Shown: positions 1-11,689 of the stretch, in pieces | Layout of the letters: each line of letters begins with the position of its first letter | How positions within the stretch are numbered: position 1 is the stretch's first letter | Origin: Notolepis coatsorum | Taxonomy: Eukaryota; Chordata; Actinopteri; Aulopiformes; Paralepididae | Direction of reading: 5' to 3' | DNA: 64,000 bases | NCBI GenBank assembly: GCA_963971535.1 | Contig: OZ020585.1 | Coordinates: 156,492,915 to 156,556,914, forward strand | Notes under the pieces: generated by a model | What the model was told of the DNA's origin: nothing | What the model saw: the letters and a program-made list of their open reading frames with translations, nothing else | Database searches by the model: none | Program-made: the position numbers and the translations under genes

Positions 1-372
1 TACCGTACTTTTCGGACTATAAGCCGCGGCTTTTCCCCCCCATTTTTCGACCCTGCGGCTTATATAACGTGCGGCTTATATGTGACTCGACGTGACCAAA
101 CCCGAAAATGTAAAAATCTAAATATTGCTTTTTTGACTGCATTGAAATGTTATTTATCTGTTCCCTTATTTGCTAAACTTAATACAACTTGTAAATGAGT
201 TAATTCTTGTTATTTGTCCAACAGTATTGTGTCCCAATGCTAATTACATATGGTAATTAAACATTAAAACACCTGCAGCTTATAGTCCAGTGCGGCTTAT
301 ACATGTACACATCGTTCAATTTAGCTGCTGCGGCTTATAGTCAGGTGCGGCTTATAGTGCGAAAAGTACGGT
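1..372. mobile_element. MITE with ACCGTACTTTTCG inverted ends
   Basis: The left end (ACCGTACTTTTCG from base 2) and the right end (CGAAAAGTACGGT, ending at 372) are inverted copies. Inside each end the phrase 'ataagccgcggctt' or 'gcggcttatag' recurs several times. There is no coding capacity. It is a short non-autonomous DNA transposon. The left target duplication would lie outside the window, so the superfamily is not fixed from this copy. Confidence 0.75.
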
Positions 373-419
373 CGTTTTTTGTGCTTTAGTTTAGTATATT
401 CTATATTTTGTATAGTGTT

Positions 420-545
420 TGGTCTTTATTCTTTTTACTTATTTTTACAGCATGAAGCACAATCTCAGGGGGCTCATACAGAACCAAGCATTTCACTGTA
501 ATGTACATGTACCTTATATGTGACAAATAAAACAATACTTGAAAC
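420..545 (+). mobile_element. CR1/L2-type LINE 3' tail
   Basis: The stretch 'gcatttcactgtaatgtacatg...tgtgacaaataaaac' is the conserved 3' end of fish CR1/Rex1/L2-type LINEs. The same wording recurs at 1640-1700, 4305-4365 and, reversed, at 16571 and 43554. No coding sequence remains. Bases 546-676 that follow show nothing else I recognise. Confidence 0.6.
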
Positions 546-684
546 TGCTCTTCAAAAGGGCTGGTTGGCAACAAAACAGTGCACTCAATTTAGGACACAC
601 CCAGAGGAGCTAGCTAGAACTAGCTAGCCATCGATGACCCACCACTGCTTATACAGGCAAACATACTACTACACTACCCAGCTC

Positions 685-1038
685 TAGGGCTGTCACTTTA
701 ACAAAAAATCTAATTAGAAATTCGTTGCAGAATTGTAGACAAGTTCGAATTTGAATTTCAGTGTAAAAAAAAAAAAGAGAGAAAGAACCTAAACCTAAAA
801 AAAGTCTAAGCTATTTTCAAAGTTTTGGCAACTTTTTTTTACCATGGTATGTTTGGTATCATTCTTTTCAGCACAGTCTCACCTATATGACCTGACCGTT
901 TTTATTTTTTATAATAATATTATTATTATTATTATAATATATATATATAAATTTTTTTCAAATTCGAATTTCTCCCTTCAAGTTCAAATGTCGTGTTTTT
1001 ATGTAAATTCGAAATTCGGAAATAATGTGACAGCCCTA
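685..1038. mobile_element. hAT-type MITE with TSD CCCAGCTC
   Basis: The element runs from TAGGGCTGTCAC to GTGACAGCCCTA, a perfect 12-bp terminal inverted repeat. It is flanked by identical 8-bp copies of CCCAGCTC at 677-684 and 1039-1046. An 8-bp duplication is the hAT signature. The interior is AT-rich with inverted 'aattcgaattt' motifs and no transposase. Confidence 0.85.
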
Positions 1039-1399
1039 CCCAGCTCACACCAGCCGCAGACAACGGAAGACCAACCATTTTCCACTGCATTTTTCTGATG
1101 ATTTTCTTGTTTAAATCTCACGGGTCGAACAAACCTGAATGTTATCGCCATAAAATACAACGTATGTGGTTTCTTTGCCTTTCTGTGAAAACCTGTGTCG
1201 CGTCGCACAGCTTATGTTAATGCTATTCATGTGAGAGGAGAGGCTGGGCGGGTGGTAGGGGGCTATTGTTCACGCCCAGCTGAAACCGGCACAGGTGTTA
1301 AATTGTAACCTTTCTTTGAGAGGCGTGTTCACGTTAAAAACGAGAACGGGACTGGTTCTTGTATAGTAAACGGATGGATATAGCAAGCTAGCATAAGGA

Positions 1400-1705
1400 C
1401 ACATAGTACAACTGTAGATTGTATAGTATAGTAGTGTACATAAGACCCAGTGCCTCATCCGTAGCTAACAGTGTATTGCACTATCGCAGGACCTTAGCAT
1501 GTCTTACCATGCTTTTTGTAAACTATATGTACATTATACCTGTAATGTCTTATTCTTATTACTTGTATTATTGCACAAATGTCTTATTCTCATCCTATAC
1601 TTATTACTTGTATTATTGCACAATCGCTGCGGGCATGACCCCCCGCATTTCACTGTATGCTTGTATGCCGTGACAAATAAAACTCTTGACTCGACTTGAC
1701 TTCTG
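1400..1705 (+). mobile_element. Rex1/L2-type LINE 3' UTR and tail
   Basis: This is a 5'-truncated LINE copy with only the 3' UTR. It contains repeated 'tcttattcttattacttgtattattgcacaa' blocks and then the CCCCGCATTTCACTGTATG...GTGACAAATAAAACTC tail, ending in a short (TTGACTCGAC)-like repeat. The tail matches, in reverse, the 3' end of the longer Rex1-like element starting at 16571. Bases 1047-1400 show nothing I can assign. Confidence 0.6.
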
Positions 1706-1850
1706 GCTGCACGTTAGCCTAGCTTAGCACAATGAATGGAAGCGGACAGTGCAGGTTAGCCTAGGCATTGTCCAACTAACACCTCTCCCGAAGGCTAACC
1801 GGCACTGTCCACTTCCATTCATTGTGCTAAGCTAGGCTAACATGCAGCCA
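1702..1850. repeat. Near-perfect 150-bp hairpin (fold-back)
   Basis: The left arm starts CTGGCTGCACGTTAGCCTAG and the right arm ends CTAGGCTAACATGCAGCCAG. The arms pair over about 55-60 bp around a short centre. It is non-coding and sits directly between a LINE tail and a hAT MITE. It may be a short fold-back MITE. No target duplication was identified. Confidence 0.8.
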
Positions 1851-1870
1851 GATAGCTTTCTACTTAACGC

Positions 1871-2388
1871 TAGGGGTGGGGAAAAAAATCGATACGTAGT
1901 AGTATCGCGATACTTTGCGTGGCGATACTGTATCGATACAGGGACACAAAGTATCGATATTTAATTATTCATAAAAAAAGTAATTTTTGTTGTATTTCTT
2001 TTTTTTGTATAAAGGAAGTTGCATTGTTCATTTCAATACCTGTAATAGTACATTAGTACACACACATGTGCATTCAGTTAAGTTGGAATATGACTGTAAT
2101 ACAAACAGTTCAGTTTGTCAGGTACATGCAACACAGATTAGTGTCAGTGTTTACATCTGTCTGCTTGAGAAATTACCATGTTCTGCAATAAAAATTATTG
2201 AAGTGAGATGAACAGACTGAACTTTATTTTATTACATAAAACATGTTGACAGTTTTACTTTGCAGTTGAAAAAAGGTAATAAATCGCAATATATCGCAAT
2301 ATTAATATCGCAATACTCAGCATACGTATCGTGACTCAAGTATCGTGATAGTATCGTATCGTGAGGCCTCTGGTGATTCCCACCCCTA
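1871..2388. mobile_element. hAT-type MITE, TSD CTTAACGC/CTGAACGC
   Basis: The ends are TAGGGGTGGG and CCCACCCCTA. The flanks are CTTAACGC (1863-1870) and CTGAACGC (2389-2396), an 8-bp duplication with one mismatch. The interior is rich in 'tatcgatac' and 'atcgcaatat' motifs. The right end 'ggtgattcccacccct' matches the left end of the MITE at 23633, so both belong to one family. No transposase is encoded. Confidence 0.82.
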
Positions 2389-3072
2389 CTGAACGCACAG
2401 AGAGGAAATTGGTATCGATCTTCTTGTCTCTCTCTGGAGAAGACAATAAGCTAATTTCCCAAAATGTTGGCGGGTTCCTTTAAAACAGTTAGGAAAAGAA
2501 CGGTTTCAAATTAGCACATCTTCTTCAAACATTCTCAGATTCCAACATATGACACATAATTTGAAAGCTTGCATTCTGTACTTTCACAATCTGGAAAATG
2601 ACAATGGAGACATGTGGCCACAATCGCTGGTCGTGGTCACATATGCCATCTGAATAAAGTTTTTAAAAGGTTGAATCAATGACTGCACAGCGCTGTCGTG
2701 CGTGCAGCTGTCTGGGAGAGAGTAGGAGATGGAGAGCATTGATTTATCTGTGTGTGAACTGGCTTGGTCACTTCACTACATAAATACAATTACTGAATCC
2801 ATCCATTCATTAGAATAGGTGCCCTGTGACAAAGATGAGGATCACAAATCACACAAGTTCATCATCAGAAACATCCCATCTAACCACGGAGTCAGGTTTC
2901 AGACTGGAAGCTTTTAAGTTCGACACGGTGAAGAATTATTCACAGGGCTTTCCATAATCAATGGTATAGGAGCACAGCGCCACTATAACACACCAACGTG
3001 TTATTAAAATAATCATTAAATAATAATCTATATATATAAATAGAAATGACCATTTATATATATTTATTTATT
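2389..3072. other. Intronic sequence with one-armed fold-back end
   Basis: Bases about 2410-2488 ('cttcttgtct...aatttcccaaaatgtt...cctttaaa') match the terminal arm of the large TTAA-flanked palindrome at 28970-31369. The rest (2489-3072) has no open frame or repeat I recognise. It lies within the PRPF40A transcription unit, downstream of the exon at 5344-5484 in transcript direction. Confidence 0.5.
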
Positions 3073-3076
3073 TTAA

Positions 3077-4020
3077 CACTATGGCGACCGGCGGCGATTT
3101 AGGCCTCAGAGGACAGAGGATTGTAAACAAACCGATGTACTTTCTAAGAGCTTTATATATCATTTATAGTATTGCTATCTGTCCATTCTCATTGTCACTT
3201 GAGTGCATAAACCGTGCCTTCATAATGGCTTAAAGAAAAAAAAATCCATCGGTTGGTTGTCATTTTATAGCGTCGTGAATATAAGGTATATCGCGCTTTT
3301 CGTCTAGGCTTTTCTGCAGGAGGCTGCAAAAAAGGCTAAACGTTGGCGCCGTTATATCAAACGGCATTTCTGCTGTATATATACGAATGAAATAAAACAA
3401 ACTGCGTAGCATCCGGACTATTACAGAGCATCTATGGATGAAATGGGGGCGGCGGGGAACGCCGATCAGTATTATTGATTAGCAATAGAGTGTGCATTCC
3501 GGTAGCCAATGTCAGTAGTCTATCACGTTAGGTTATAAAACAATGTCCAATCCAGCTGTAATTTGGGGTAATATTATCCTACCGTCAGGCCATGTGATCG
3601 CCGGCAGCATTTCCTCACCAGTCATCGGATTCTGGTAGATCGATATGCACATTGGCTAATCATAAATCCCATTATTCCACGCTGGAAAAAACGTTCGGCA
3701 AGCTGATCAAAGATGGAGGGGCTTCGTTTAGAATCAAGGCTCTATGATCCGCCCACAGGACTGTAAAAGCATTTTTTATTTTATTTTTTTTAATCCCATC
3801 AATGATACTGCAGTGGAGCGATGGCGCCCCTAAGCGGATCTGGCCGGTACTGCATGTTTCGAAAATCAAATATGTGGAAAGATCCTGCTAGTGGATCGGG
3901 TATCTAATAAGCGTTATAAATATGGAATAAAATAACAACTCGTCACGAGTATACTCGTGGCTCTGGACCACAACGCATGGAATCGAAACACGAATATACT
4001 AGTGAACGGACGCCATAGTG
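3077..4020. mobile_element. TTAA-flanked DNA element (piggyBac/Kolobok-like), copy 1
   Basis: The inverted ends CACTATGGCG and CGCCATAGTG are flanked on both sides by TTAA (3073-3076 and 4021-4024), the target duplication of piggyBac- and Kolobok-type elements. A second copy in the opposite orientation lies at 32281-34146. Its corresponding 'empty' locus near 41525 carries a single TTAA. No intact transposase frame remains. The two copies have nearly equal lengths once the MITE inside copy 2 is discounted. Confidence 0.75.
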
Positions 4021-4224
4021 TTAAAGGTCCTGTGTCTTATAAATGGCCTTTTCCAGTGTTTAGCATTGTTTTATAGCAATGGGGATTAGTATCAATGGGT
4101 CTGTGTCTCTAATTACCATATTGGCGGATTGCTCTAATTCAGTTGAGACAATCTCCTCCAATGAATTAGGTCATTCTGATTTGACTGTTTTGCTGACGTG
4201 AATAAGGCACTGATCTGCATAACT

Positions 4225-4365
4225 AACGCATATTGCACAAATGTCTTATTCTCATTCCTATTCTTATTACTTGTATTATCGCACAATCGCTGCGGGCATG
4301 ACCCCCCGCATTTCACTGTATGCTTGTATGCCGTGACAAATTAAACTCTTGACATGACTTGACAT
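4225..4365 (+). mobile_element. Rex1/L2-type LINE 3' tail
   Basis: This is a second short copy of the tail at 1560-1700: 'ttattcttattacttgtattatcgcacaatcgctgcgg', then the GCATTTCACTGTATG block and GTGACAAATTAAACTC. It is strongly 5' truncated and non-coding. It is followed by two near-identical 60-65-bp units ('gtgtgcgtg.ggggctggtgtggggcttctccctgg') at about 4366-4490. Confidence 0.6.
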
Positions 4366-4495
4366 GCGTGTGCGTGCGGGGCTGGTGTGGGGCTTCTCCC
4401 TGGTAGAGAGAGAGGGACCGCGCGCTGGAGTGTGTAAATGCGTGTGCGTGTGGGGCTGGTGTGGGGCTTCTCCCTGGTGTAGAGAGAGAGACATT

Positions 4496-4870
4496 TACAT
4501 TTAGTCATTTAGCTGACGCTTTTATCCAAAGCGACTTACAAGTTCAGGAAGGGTACAACTCTATCAGCGGAGTAACAATGTTCATCAAAGTGTTGCGTGT
4601 TACAGTGTAGGTTAGTTTATTAGGACAAGTGCATGACAGTAAGGTTAGTTGGGGTTAGACTTTTTTTTATTTTTTATTATTATTTCAGATAATGGTTGAA
4701 GAAGTGCGTCTTTAGTCGACCTGCGAAAGATTGGACGGGATTCGGCTGTCCTAACTGGGGTGGGTAGTTCATTCCACCATTGTGGGGCAAGGACTGAGAA
4801 TAGGCGGCTTCTCTTTGATGACCCTCCCGGAGCTTGGATAGGAGTAGGTGCCCAAATAGTGAAAGGAATA
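4496..4870 (-). mobile_element. L2-type LINE 3' end
   Basis: Read on the minus strand it ends in 'aagtcgctttggataaaagcgtc' plus (TAAATG)-like tail repeats, a familiar 3' end of fish L2-type LINEs. Bases 4555-4850 match 50474-50790, the 3' part of the L2 element that still has RT coding sequence. This copy is 5' truncated and has no usable frame. Confidence 0.65.
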
Positions 4871-4989
4871 GCAATGCATGTCCCCTTTAAAGTTAGAATT
4901 TTTTTTGCAGTGAAAGCTTGGGGGGCAGCTTAGAAACAGACGCATCATTGTCTAATATGCGATTGCTCTGTCCTCTGTTCCACTGTCTG

Positions 4990-5056
4990 TATGAGGGATG
5001 GAGAATGGACCTAACTCAAACCCTGCTGTCTTTTCCCGATCCTCCAATCACAACGG

Positions 5057-5148
<92 letters not shown>

Positions 5149-5215
5149 GATGGAGAATGGACCCAACTCAAACCCTGATGTCTTTTCCTGATCCTCCAAT
5201 CACAATGGTTGTTCT
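4990..5215. repeat. (GT)n microsatellite inside a duplicated segment
   Basis: An uninterrupted (GT)n run of about 90 bp (5056-5145) separates two near-identical ~65-bp segments. Each reads 'gagggatggagaatggac...tcctccaatcacaa.ggttg' (about 4993-5060 and 5146-5212). The arrangement suggests a tandem duplication whose boundary is the microsatellite. It is intronic, just downstream of the PRPF40A exon in transcript direction. Open frames through it are dinucleotide artefacts. Confidence 0.85.
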
Positions 5216-5316
5216 CCTGGTCTCGTCAGAGGGAAGCAACAGCTGTGATTGGAGGATAGGGTTTGGTCCATTGTGCTCAGATCTCCATATGACATCTAAT
5301 GCTACTGACAGAATCA

Positions 5317-5629
<313 letters not shown>

Positions 5630-6103
5630 TGTAACGGATGGTACCGCGAAGCGCCGTCACGAAGGGCTGGGGTGAGTAGCGGTGCTATGGGTTAAACTCT
5701 CTCTCATCCTCAAAAGACAGATAGACACGTTGCAAAGCAGTGAGTTCACCTCTTGGTATAGAGGTCTGTGTTGTTGCCCGTGGTGTGGGAGACCCGGGTT
5801 CGAAACTCCCTCTGGGCATCGAAGTTTAAGGTGACCCGGATGCCTTGGGTGGAGTGGAGTGAGTTTAAGGAGGGTGAGTGTAATGGATGGTACCGTGAAG
5901 TGCAGTCACGAAGGACTGGGGTGAGTAGCAGTGCTATGGGTTAAAGTCTCTCTCATCCTCAAAAGACAGATCGACATGTTGCAAAGTAGTGAATTCACCT
6001 CTTGGTATAGTAGTCTGTGCTGTAGCCTGCGGTGCGGCAGACCGCGAGTTCGAAACTCCCTCGGGGCATCGAAGTTTGAGGTGACGATATGACAACCGTT
6101 ACA
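5630..6103. mobile_element. TGTAACGG...CCGTTACA element with tRNA-like dimer, TSD CACA
   Basis: The element starts TGTAACGG and ends CCGTTACA, with 4-bp CACA on both sides, as for an LTR-type insertion. Internally it is a dimer: two ~210-bp copies (about 5630-5835 and 5879-6085) separated by ~43 bp. Each copy carries a Pol III-like region with 'ttggtata' (A-box-like) and GGTTCGAAACTCC or AGTTCGAAACTCC (B-box). It could be a very short LTR (TRIM-like) element that captured a tRNA, or a dimeric SINE. There is no coding sequence. Confidence 0.55.
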
Positions 6104-6143
6104 CACATACTGTACGAACTCTGACCCCACTCCCTATAACCTA

Positions 6144-9100
6144 CAGGGCTCTACAGTGCGAGCATTTCACTCGCATTTGCCCCTAAAAATAGATTTGTGC
6201 GAACCGAAAAAATCATTTAGGAACAAGTGTGCGAGTAATAGTTTTAGTGGGCGTGTCAAAGCACAATTGTCATATCATATTAGACGCAGAGTGGACCTTC
6301 AATTTTAGAAGCTATGCCATCTAGCTATTCAGCCCTGCGTTCGACAGCTCTGTAACAACTCATCCCGCGAGTCACGCCGTTTCTATGTGCAACGAAAACT
6401 CCGCGAGCAACGGGTCCAATGGTCTAACATGTATTGCATCCTGCCACGATAACACATTTTGCTGGGCGATTAATTGCCCCCGAAAATATCGCGATAAGCG
6501 ATATTATTGCGACCGGTTAGAGATTCTTTTTGAGAAATTTATTTCCCAGAAGTTCTAATTTTTTTTTTTTTTTAATTCACTAATATAATGATAATAGCAT
6601 AATAATGCAAGGACACCGTTTCAAAGTGCAATACACTTTTATTTAACATTGGAAGACATTTTTTAAATAAAAAAATGCTCAGTTTGATTGTTTATTATAA
6701 AACAAACTGAAACTGGACACAAGCCCTCTGTCTGGCTTGTTGTGTCATCCTTTTAACATGTACATGTATTATTAATGTACCTTGCGCCGCAGTACCATGT
6801 ACAAAATGTTAATAAAGTGTGAGGAAAAAACTGGAAACGTAATAAATAAAAAGGCAGTGAAACAATAATCAAATAAAGACCAAAATATATACTATCTCTA
6901 TTGGAATGGAGACTTCAGCACAGGATAAACTAGGGATGGGCAAAAATAATCCAGATCGATTGATCACATGATGTACTCGAGTACTCGTGGAGGAAAACGC
7001 TGTACAAAATAAACGTATTTTCCGGTGTTTTAGACTTTTATTTTTTAGCCCACCGCTCCGTCTTTTCCGGTGTTTTAGACTTTTATTTTGAAGCCCACCG
7101 ACCGGACCGGAAGTATTGTTGTGTGATTATCCTAGCAGAACCTATGCACGGACAACTTGTCTCGTCCGGTTCCGTGTTTTTGAGCTAATGATAAAACAAA
7201 TGTTGAGATTGTTGGTGAACAACTAACTTTAGGTTAGATTTAACGTTAGCTACTAACGTTAGATGCAGCTACTACAGGCAATCAACGATGAGGAGGAAGC
7301 GTCAAATCCGTATATACTAGAATAGTAGCCCTGTGGTGCGTAGGCACGACTCGAAACTACCTGTTATAATAAATTAATTCATGTTTAACTTGTCCCCGTG
7401 TCCAGTTCTTTGACTAGCCCCACGGGTCATTGTAAACAATGATGCATGTAATTGTATTAACGTTATTCTGTGTTGTAGCTATGCTATACGTTGTATTTCG
7501 TTTGTTAGCTATTTAGCTAATGTTGTTAGCATTGAATGAGCATCAATGCTCGATCTTTCATCTTTATTTAGCAATCCAGTTTCTCCGGGCAGTAGCGAGT
7601 AACTACTTGGGTCTAAAAACAGCTAACGTTACACTACAAATAACGCTACTTGGTTAAAAGGAGCAACACTATTGAGAAATGTAGTTAAGCTATATGTGCT
7701 ATAGGCGAGCTCCTGTGCTGTACTCTGTAGTAAAGCCAGCGGCCCCCCACACGGAGAGTGACTGACTAGGGGTACTGGTTCCGCCTCATTAAAACAAATA
7801 GCAATTAATCGCGCACGTCAAAATCATTGCATTCATTTTAATTATCGCGGCAATTAATCGATTTATTGCTTATCGCGGCAGGCCTATTCGTCGCCATTCC
7901 TGTATACCCACATCACGCTAAAAACCTTACCTATTGTTAGCTGCTAACTCTTAAGCTAACCTGCTAAAGCTAACTACTGGAAGCTATCCCTGGGAACGCT
8001 CAGAGGCATCCAATAGTGAGGGAAGGGGGGGCTGAGAGTCTCTCTCTCTCTTGAACCTATTTCATTCAAAAGGAAGATATTGATGGACAGTAGCTATAGT
8101 ATATAGCTCAGCAGCTGTAACAGAATAATTGTATTATTTTTTATTATTATTTACGTTTCAATAGCGTTTAAATTATAATGAATTAAATAATTGTATAAAG
8201 AATTGTCCATGTTCTGTCATCTAATAATTAGGGCTGTCAGTTTCGATTAATTAATTACACAGCAAATTATCGCGTTATGAAAATGTACTCAAAATTAATT
8301 ACAAAAAAACAAAAATTCATTCCATAAGAACGTAGAATACACATTTTCAGACTTTTTAATATGGTCCATTTGCATGTTCTTGGTATCTGATTCTAGGGAC
8401 ATCTATGGATCTCAGGGAATGTATTCCCAGTGTCAGAAATACTGTGTCTGTTACTAGGCTTGAGTAAATTGTAATGAACCAAATGAGAATATCAATTAAT
8501 TTTTTTTTATCTTCGACTGTGAATAACACCATGCTCAAATTGACCAGACCTGAAAAATCTAAGCAAATTAATAGATGGAAGATGATTAAACAGAAGGTTT
8601 TGTAGATACAGTACTGAATTCTGCCATCCGGACACATGCAATTTGAAATATGATTATAGAATATAGAATATCAGGCATAAAATGGTTATGCGATAATGCG
8701 ATTAATTAGATTAATTCATTACAAATCCTGTAATTAGATTAATTTTTTTAATCGCGCAATATCCTTTGCGTCTAGTAGGCATGGGCCAATGTGTGATTTT
8801 GATGGTATGTGCTATTGCACAGATGTGTGTCCCTTAGTATGCACACGCACGCACGCACAGTATAATATGCATGTAATAAATAGTTTGTTAATAAACTCTG
8901 TGTTACTTGAACATTTTTCTCTGTACTCCTAAATTTCTTTGTGTGCTCCTACATTTTTTCATTTAGGCATAACAAAAAATATTGTTTGTTTCCTGTTGGT
9001 TGTCAGTTAAGGCAATGGGTAGGTAGGGAATTTATTTTATTTTATTCTTTCCCACTGCGAGCGACTAAGGATAAGGAATTTCTTTATTTAATTAAAATGT

Positions 9101-9312
9101 TCACAACAACATGGATGCATGTACTCTGCCAGCATGTTTAATATCCATAATACTAAAGGTTTGACTAAGATTTCTATGATTTCTTTTTTTTAACTCATAA
9201 AATATATTGGGTCACACCTAAATCGGCAGGGTCGGTCGGCAACCGGAAACAAACCATTATTTTTTTTAGGCCTTAGGAGCACATGTGCTCCATGTTAGCA
9301 TAGAGCCCGCCT
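6144..9312. mobile_element. Decayed nest of hAT-like MITE fragments
   Basis: The outer ends are 'cagggctctacag' near 6144 and 'tagagcccgcctg' near 9312, inverted over about 8 bp. Inside, another pair, 'cctgccacgataac' near 6440 and 'ttatcgcggcaggcc' near 7880, suggests a nested element. One-sided ends 'tagggatgggcaaaaa' (6928) and 'tagggctgtcag' (8229) are further fragments. Bases about 6990-7160 share 'tgtacaaaataaacg...tccggtgttttagactttta' with the fold-back elements at 12041 and 29380. No 8-bp duplications were confirmed and no transposase is encoded. Confidence 0.4.
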
Positions 9313-9499
9313 GAAGCTGAAAGACACTATGGTATTAAGACATACTGGCCAGCAGCATAACTAGTAAGAGTAGGTAAGGGATATGTACAGATATAGACAT
9401 AGTATTTACAGATATAGTATTTTACAGATATGTAAAAAGGATTATATGCAGGTATGTACAGATGGATATGGATAGATACGGTAAGAATACATTATATAC

Positions 9500-10043
9500 T
9501 AGGGATGCCCCGGATCACGTTTTTTGCCTCCGATACCGATCACCGATCTTCTATCGGCCGATACACTGCCGATACCGAGTTTTTTGTTTTGTTACTTGCT
9601 ACTCTTACTGTCATGCACTTGTCCTAATATACTAACCTACACTGTAGCACCAACATTGTTACTCAGCTGACAGAGTTGTGCCCTTCCTGATGACTTGTCG
9701 TACAGAACTTGTAAGTCGCTTTGGATAAAAGAGTCAGCTAAATGACTAAATGTAATGTAAATACCCATTGTTCAATTAATAAACTGTATGCCTCACTGTG
9801 TGGAAGAGACTGGGATCATTCTTTTGTGCAAGGCAACATCAGGCTTGACTTAAAACATTACTTTCCTAACTTAGTGAAACTAAATGTAACAAATTAACAG
9901 ATATAAATGTACTGAATTGTTATTTCTTATTTTATTTATTATTATATTCAAAAATATATATATATTTTTACCGATACCCGATCCAGCTATTTTAGTGAAT
10001 ATCGGCCGATACCGATCGCTGGCCGATCGATCGGGCATCCCTA
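9500..10043. mobile_element. hAT-type MITE carrying a LINE tail
   Basis: The ends TAGGGATGCCC and GGGCATCCCTA are flanked by TTATATAC (9492-9499) and ATATATAC (10044-10051), 7 of 8 bases equal. 'Atcggccgatac' motifs lie near both ends. Bases about 9595-9775 are a plus-strand L2-type 3' tail ('aagtcgctttggataaaagagtc', then TAAATGTAATG repeats) that inserted into the MITE. Confidence 0.75.
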
Positions 10044-10192
10044 ATATATACTGTATATACAGCCTTATTGTACATGCTATCATACAGAGTTATATGAGTA
10101 TGAGGTAGGTATACATCGAGTATAGGCAGAGTTTGTACAGTAAGAGTAATACTGGCCACTTGAATACATTATTGAGAGAGACTATACTACTA

Positions 10193-10620
10193 CTCTTACT
10201 CACCATGCCAAAGACAAAGGAAATCACTCTTGAGCTCAGAAAGAAGATAGCGGAGGCTCATGATAAGGGGGAAGGCTATTTCAAAGAAAGGGAGAGGCCA
10301 TCAACCCTAAGAACACAGTTCCCACAGTTAAACATGGTGGTGGAGCATCATGATGTGGAGCTGTTTTGCAGCCTCAGGCACAAAGAGCCTTGTTCGGCAT
10401 GGCATCATGAAAAAAGAAAATTATGTTGACATTTGAGGGATAATATGAAGAAGTCTATGCTTAGGTCGTCGCTGGGTCTTTCAATAAAACAATGACCCAA
10501 AGCATAGATCTGGTCCAACAGTTCCTAAAGGACACCAAAACCAAGGTCATGGAGTGGCCTGCACAGAGCCCAGATCGTAATCCTATTGACATATTGTCCA
10601 GGGTGAAGTTTTGCGTGCAT
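10193..10620 (+). pseudogene. Tc1/mariner transposase relic
   Basis: The sequence begins with an ATG at 10205 encoding MPKTKEITLELRKKIAEAHD, the usual start of fish Tc1 transposases (DNA-binding helix-turn-helix). It then jumps to C-terminal catalytic-domain sequence, with traces of 'DNMKKS', 'PKA' and 'KVMEWPAQSPD'-like wording in shifting frames up to about 10600. The paired-like domain's second half and most of the DDE core are missing through a deletion near 10290. Several stops and frameshifts are present. Terminal repeats were not found, so this is a fossil. Confidence 0.7.
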
Positions 10621-11310
10621 CCCCGGTTGCATATGTGGGCATAGAAACCGAGGTTATGTCCAGTGTTTACAGCAGAGCTGTCCCCAAGTGCCTGTATCAG
10701 TTCCGCAACCGTTTCCATTTCCGGGGTAGGCCTGATTGGCCGCGACAGGCACGTGACGCGCGTGGCACGCCCCCGCGGCAAGCGCGCTACTGCTGGAGTT
10801 CACTTCGCCTTTCACATCGCTGCCGTTGGCGAAAGCAGGATGAGAGAGCGTAGATTTCGCTGTCTATCATTTAATCATTTATCATTTAACATTTGAAAGG
10901 CATACATTGTTGTCATACAGAAGTACAGAATACTTTTATCCAAAAAATTCTTAGTGTTACACTGTTAGAGACTGTGCTAGACAAATGAATGACTAATTCG
11001 GTCAGAAATAACGTAACTAATAACGTTAGTAAGCACTGCTTATATGCTTATTATGTCTGCGGGGTACAGTAAACGTTTCTCCCGGTACATTCTGAAGAGC
11101 ACACCGCTGTATGTTGGAGAACCAGCAGTCTTCCGCTCCTCCTCACTCGAGTGAGAGCAAAGCCGTGCACAGCTCAGCCCTGTGTGAGATGCGAGGAGGA
11201 GATGGGAGTCCTTCCAATCGGAATATGTTGTTTCTTTACACATATGTTGGATTATGAATATGTCTTTATAGCTACAAATGAATGACTAATTCGGTCAGAA
11301 AGCAGTAACA
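10605..11310. mobile_element. Remnant of an interspersed element shared with 41.1 kb
   Basis: Bases 10628-10680 ('tgtgggcatagaaaccgaggttat.tccagtgtttacagcagagctgtc') match 41125-41175. An exact 28-bp direct repeat occurs at about 10981-11008 and 11275-11302, bracketing about 270 bp. That could be an insertion with a long target duplication or a local duplication. No coding frame is recognisable. Confidence 0.45.
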
Positions 11311-11324
11311 CAACAGTTGCAATG

Positions 11325-11480
11325 TTGTGTTACTGCTTCTCGGCGTAAAGGCCTCTGCATGCTACAGAAACTTCAGAGCAACTGCAACACAACATCGGCG
11401 CGATTTCAGCGCGGTTGTTTTAGAGGGTCTTGTAGACTGTGTTGCTTGGACGTTGCGTACATGTCCCTCAAATCTAACCT
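11325..11480. repeat. Arm of a dispersed inverted pair with 15.66-15.80 kb
   Basis: 'aaaggcctctgcatgctacagaaacttc' here is repeated in reverse complement at about 15760-15795, followed by related 'gcaactgc...cacaacatcg' wording. The two arms flank the fold-back fragment and the family A LINE, which may have inserted between MITE ends. Bases 11481-11680 show nothing else. Confidence 0.5.
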
Positions 11481-11689
11481 AAACAACCGTTGCGTTGATA
11501 TTGCGTAGCAGTGATTGGTTGGTTAGCGAATGGGGGCGGGGCTGTCATAGAATAATATTAGTCCCGCAGAGAATATCATCCTCCATTGTTGTTTCCAGCA
11601 TTGACGTTAAATATTTAGCGTCACATAGCTCGCCTTTTTCTGAAAACCCAAGCACATATTGTTCCATAGCATACGCCTTCAGTTGATCA

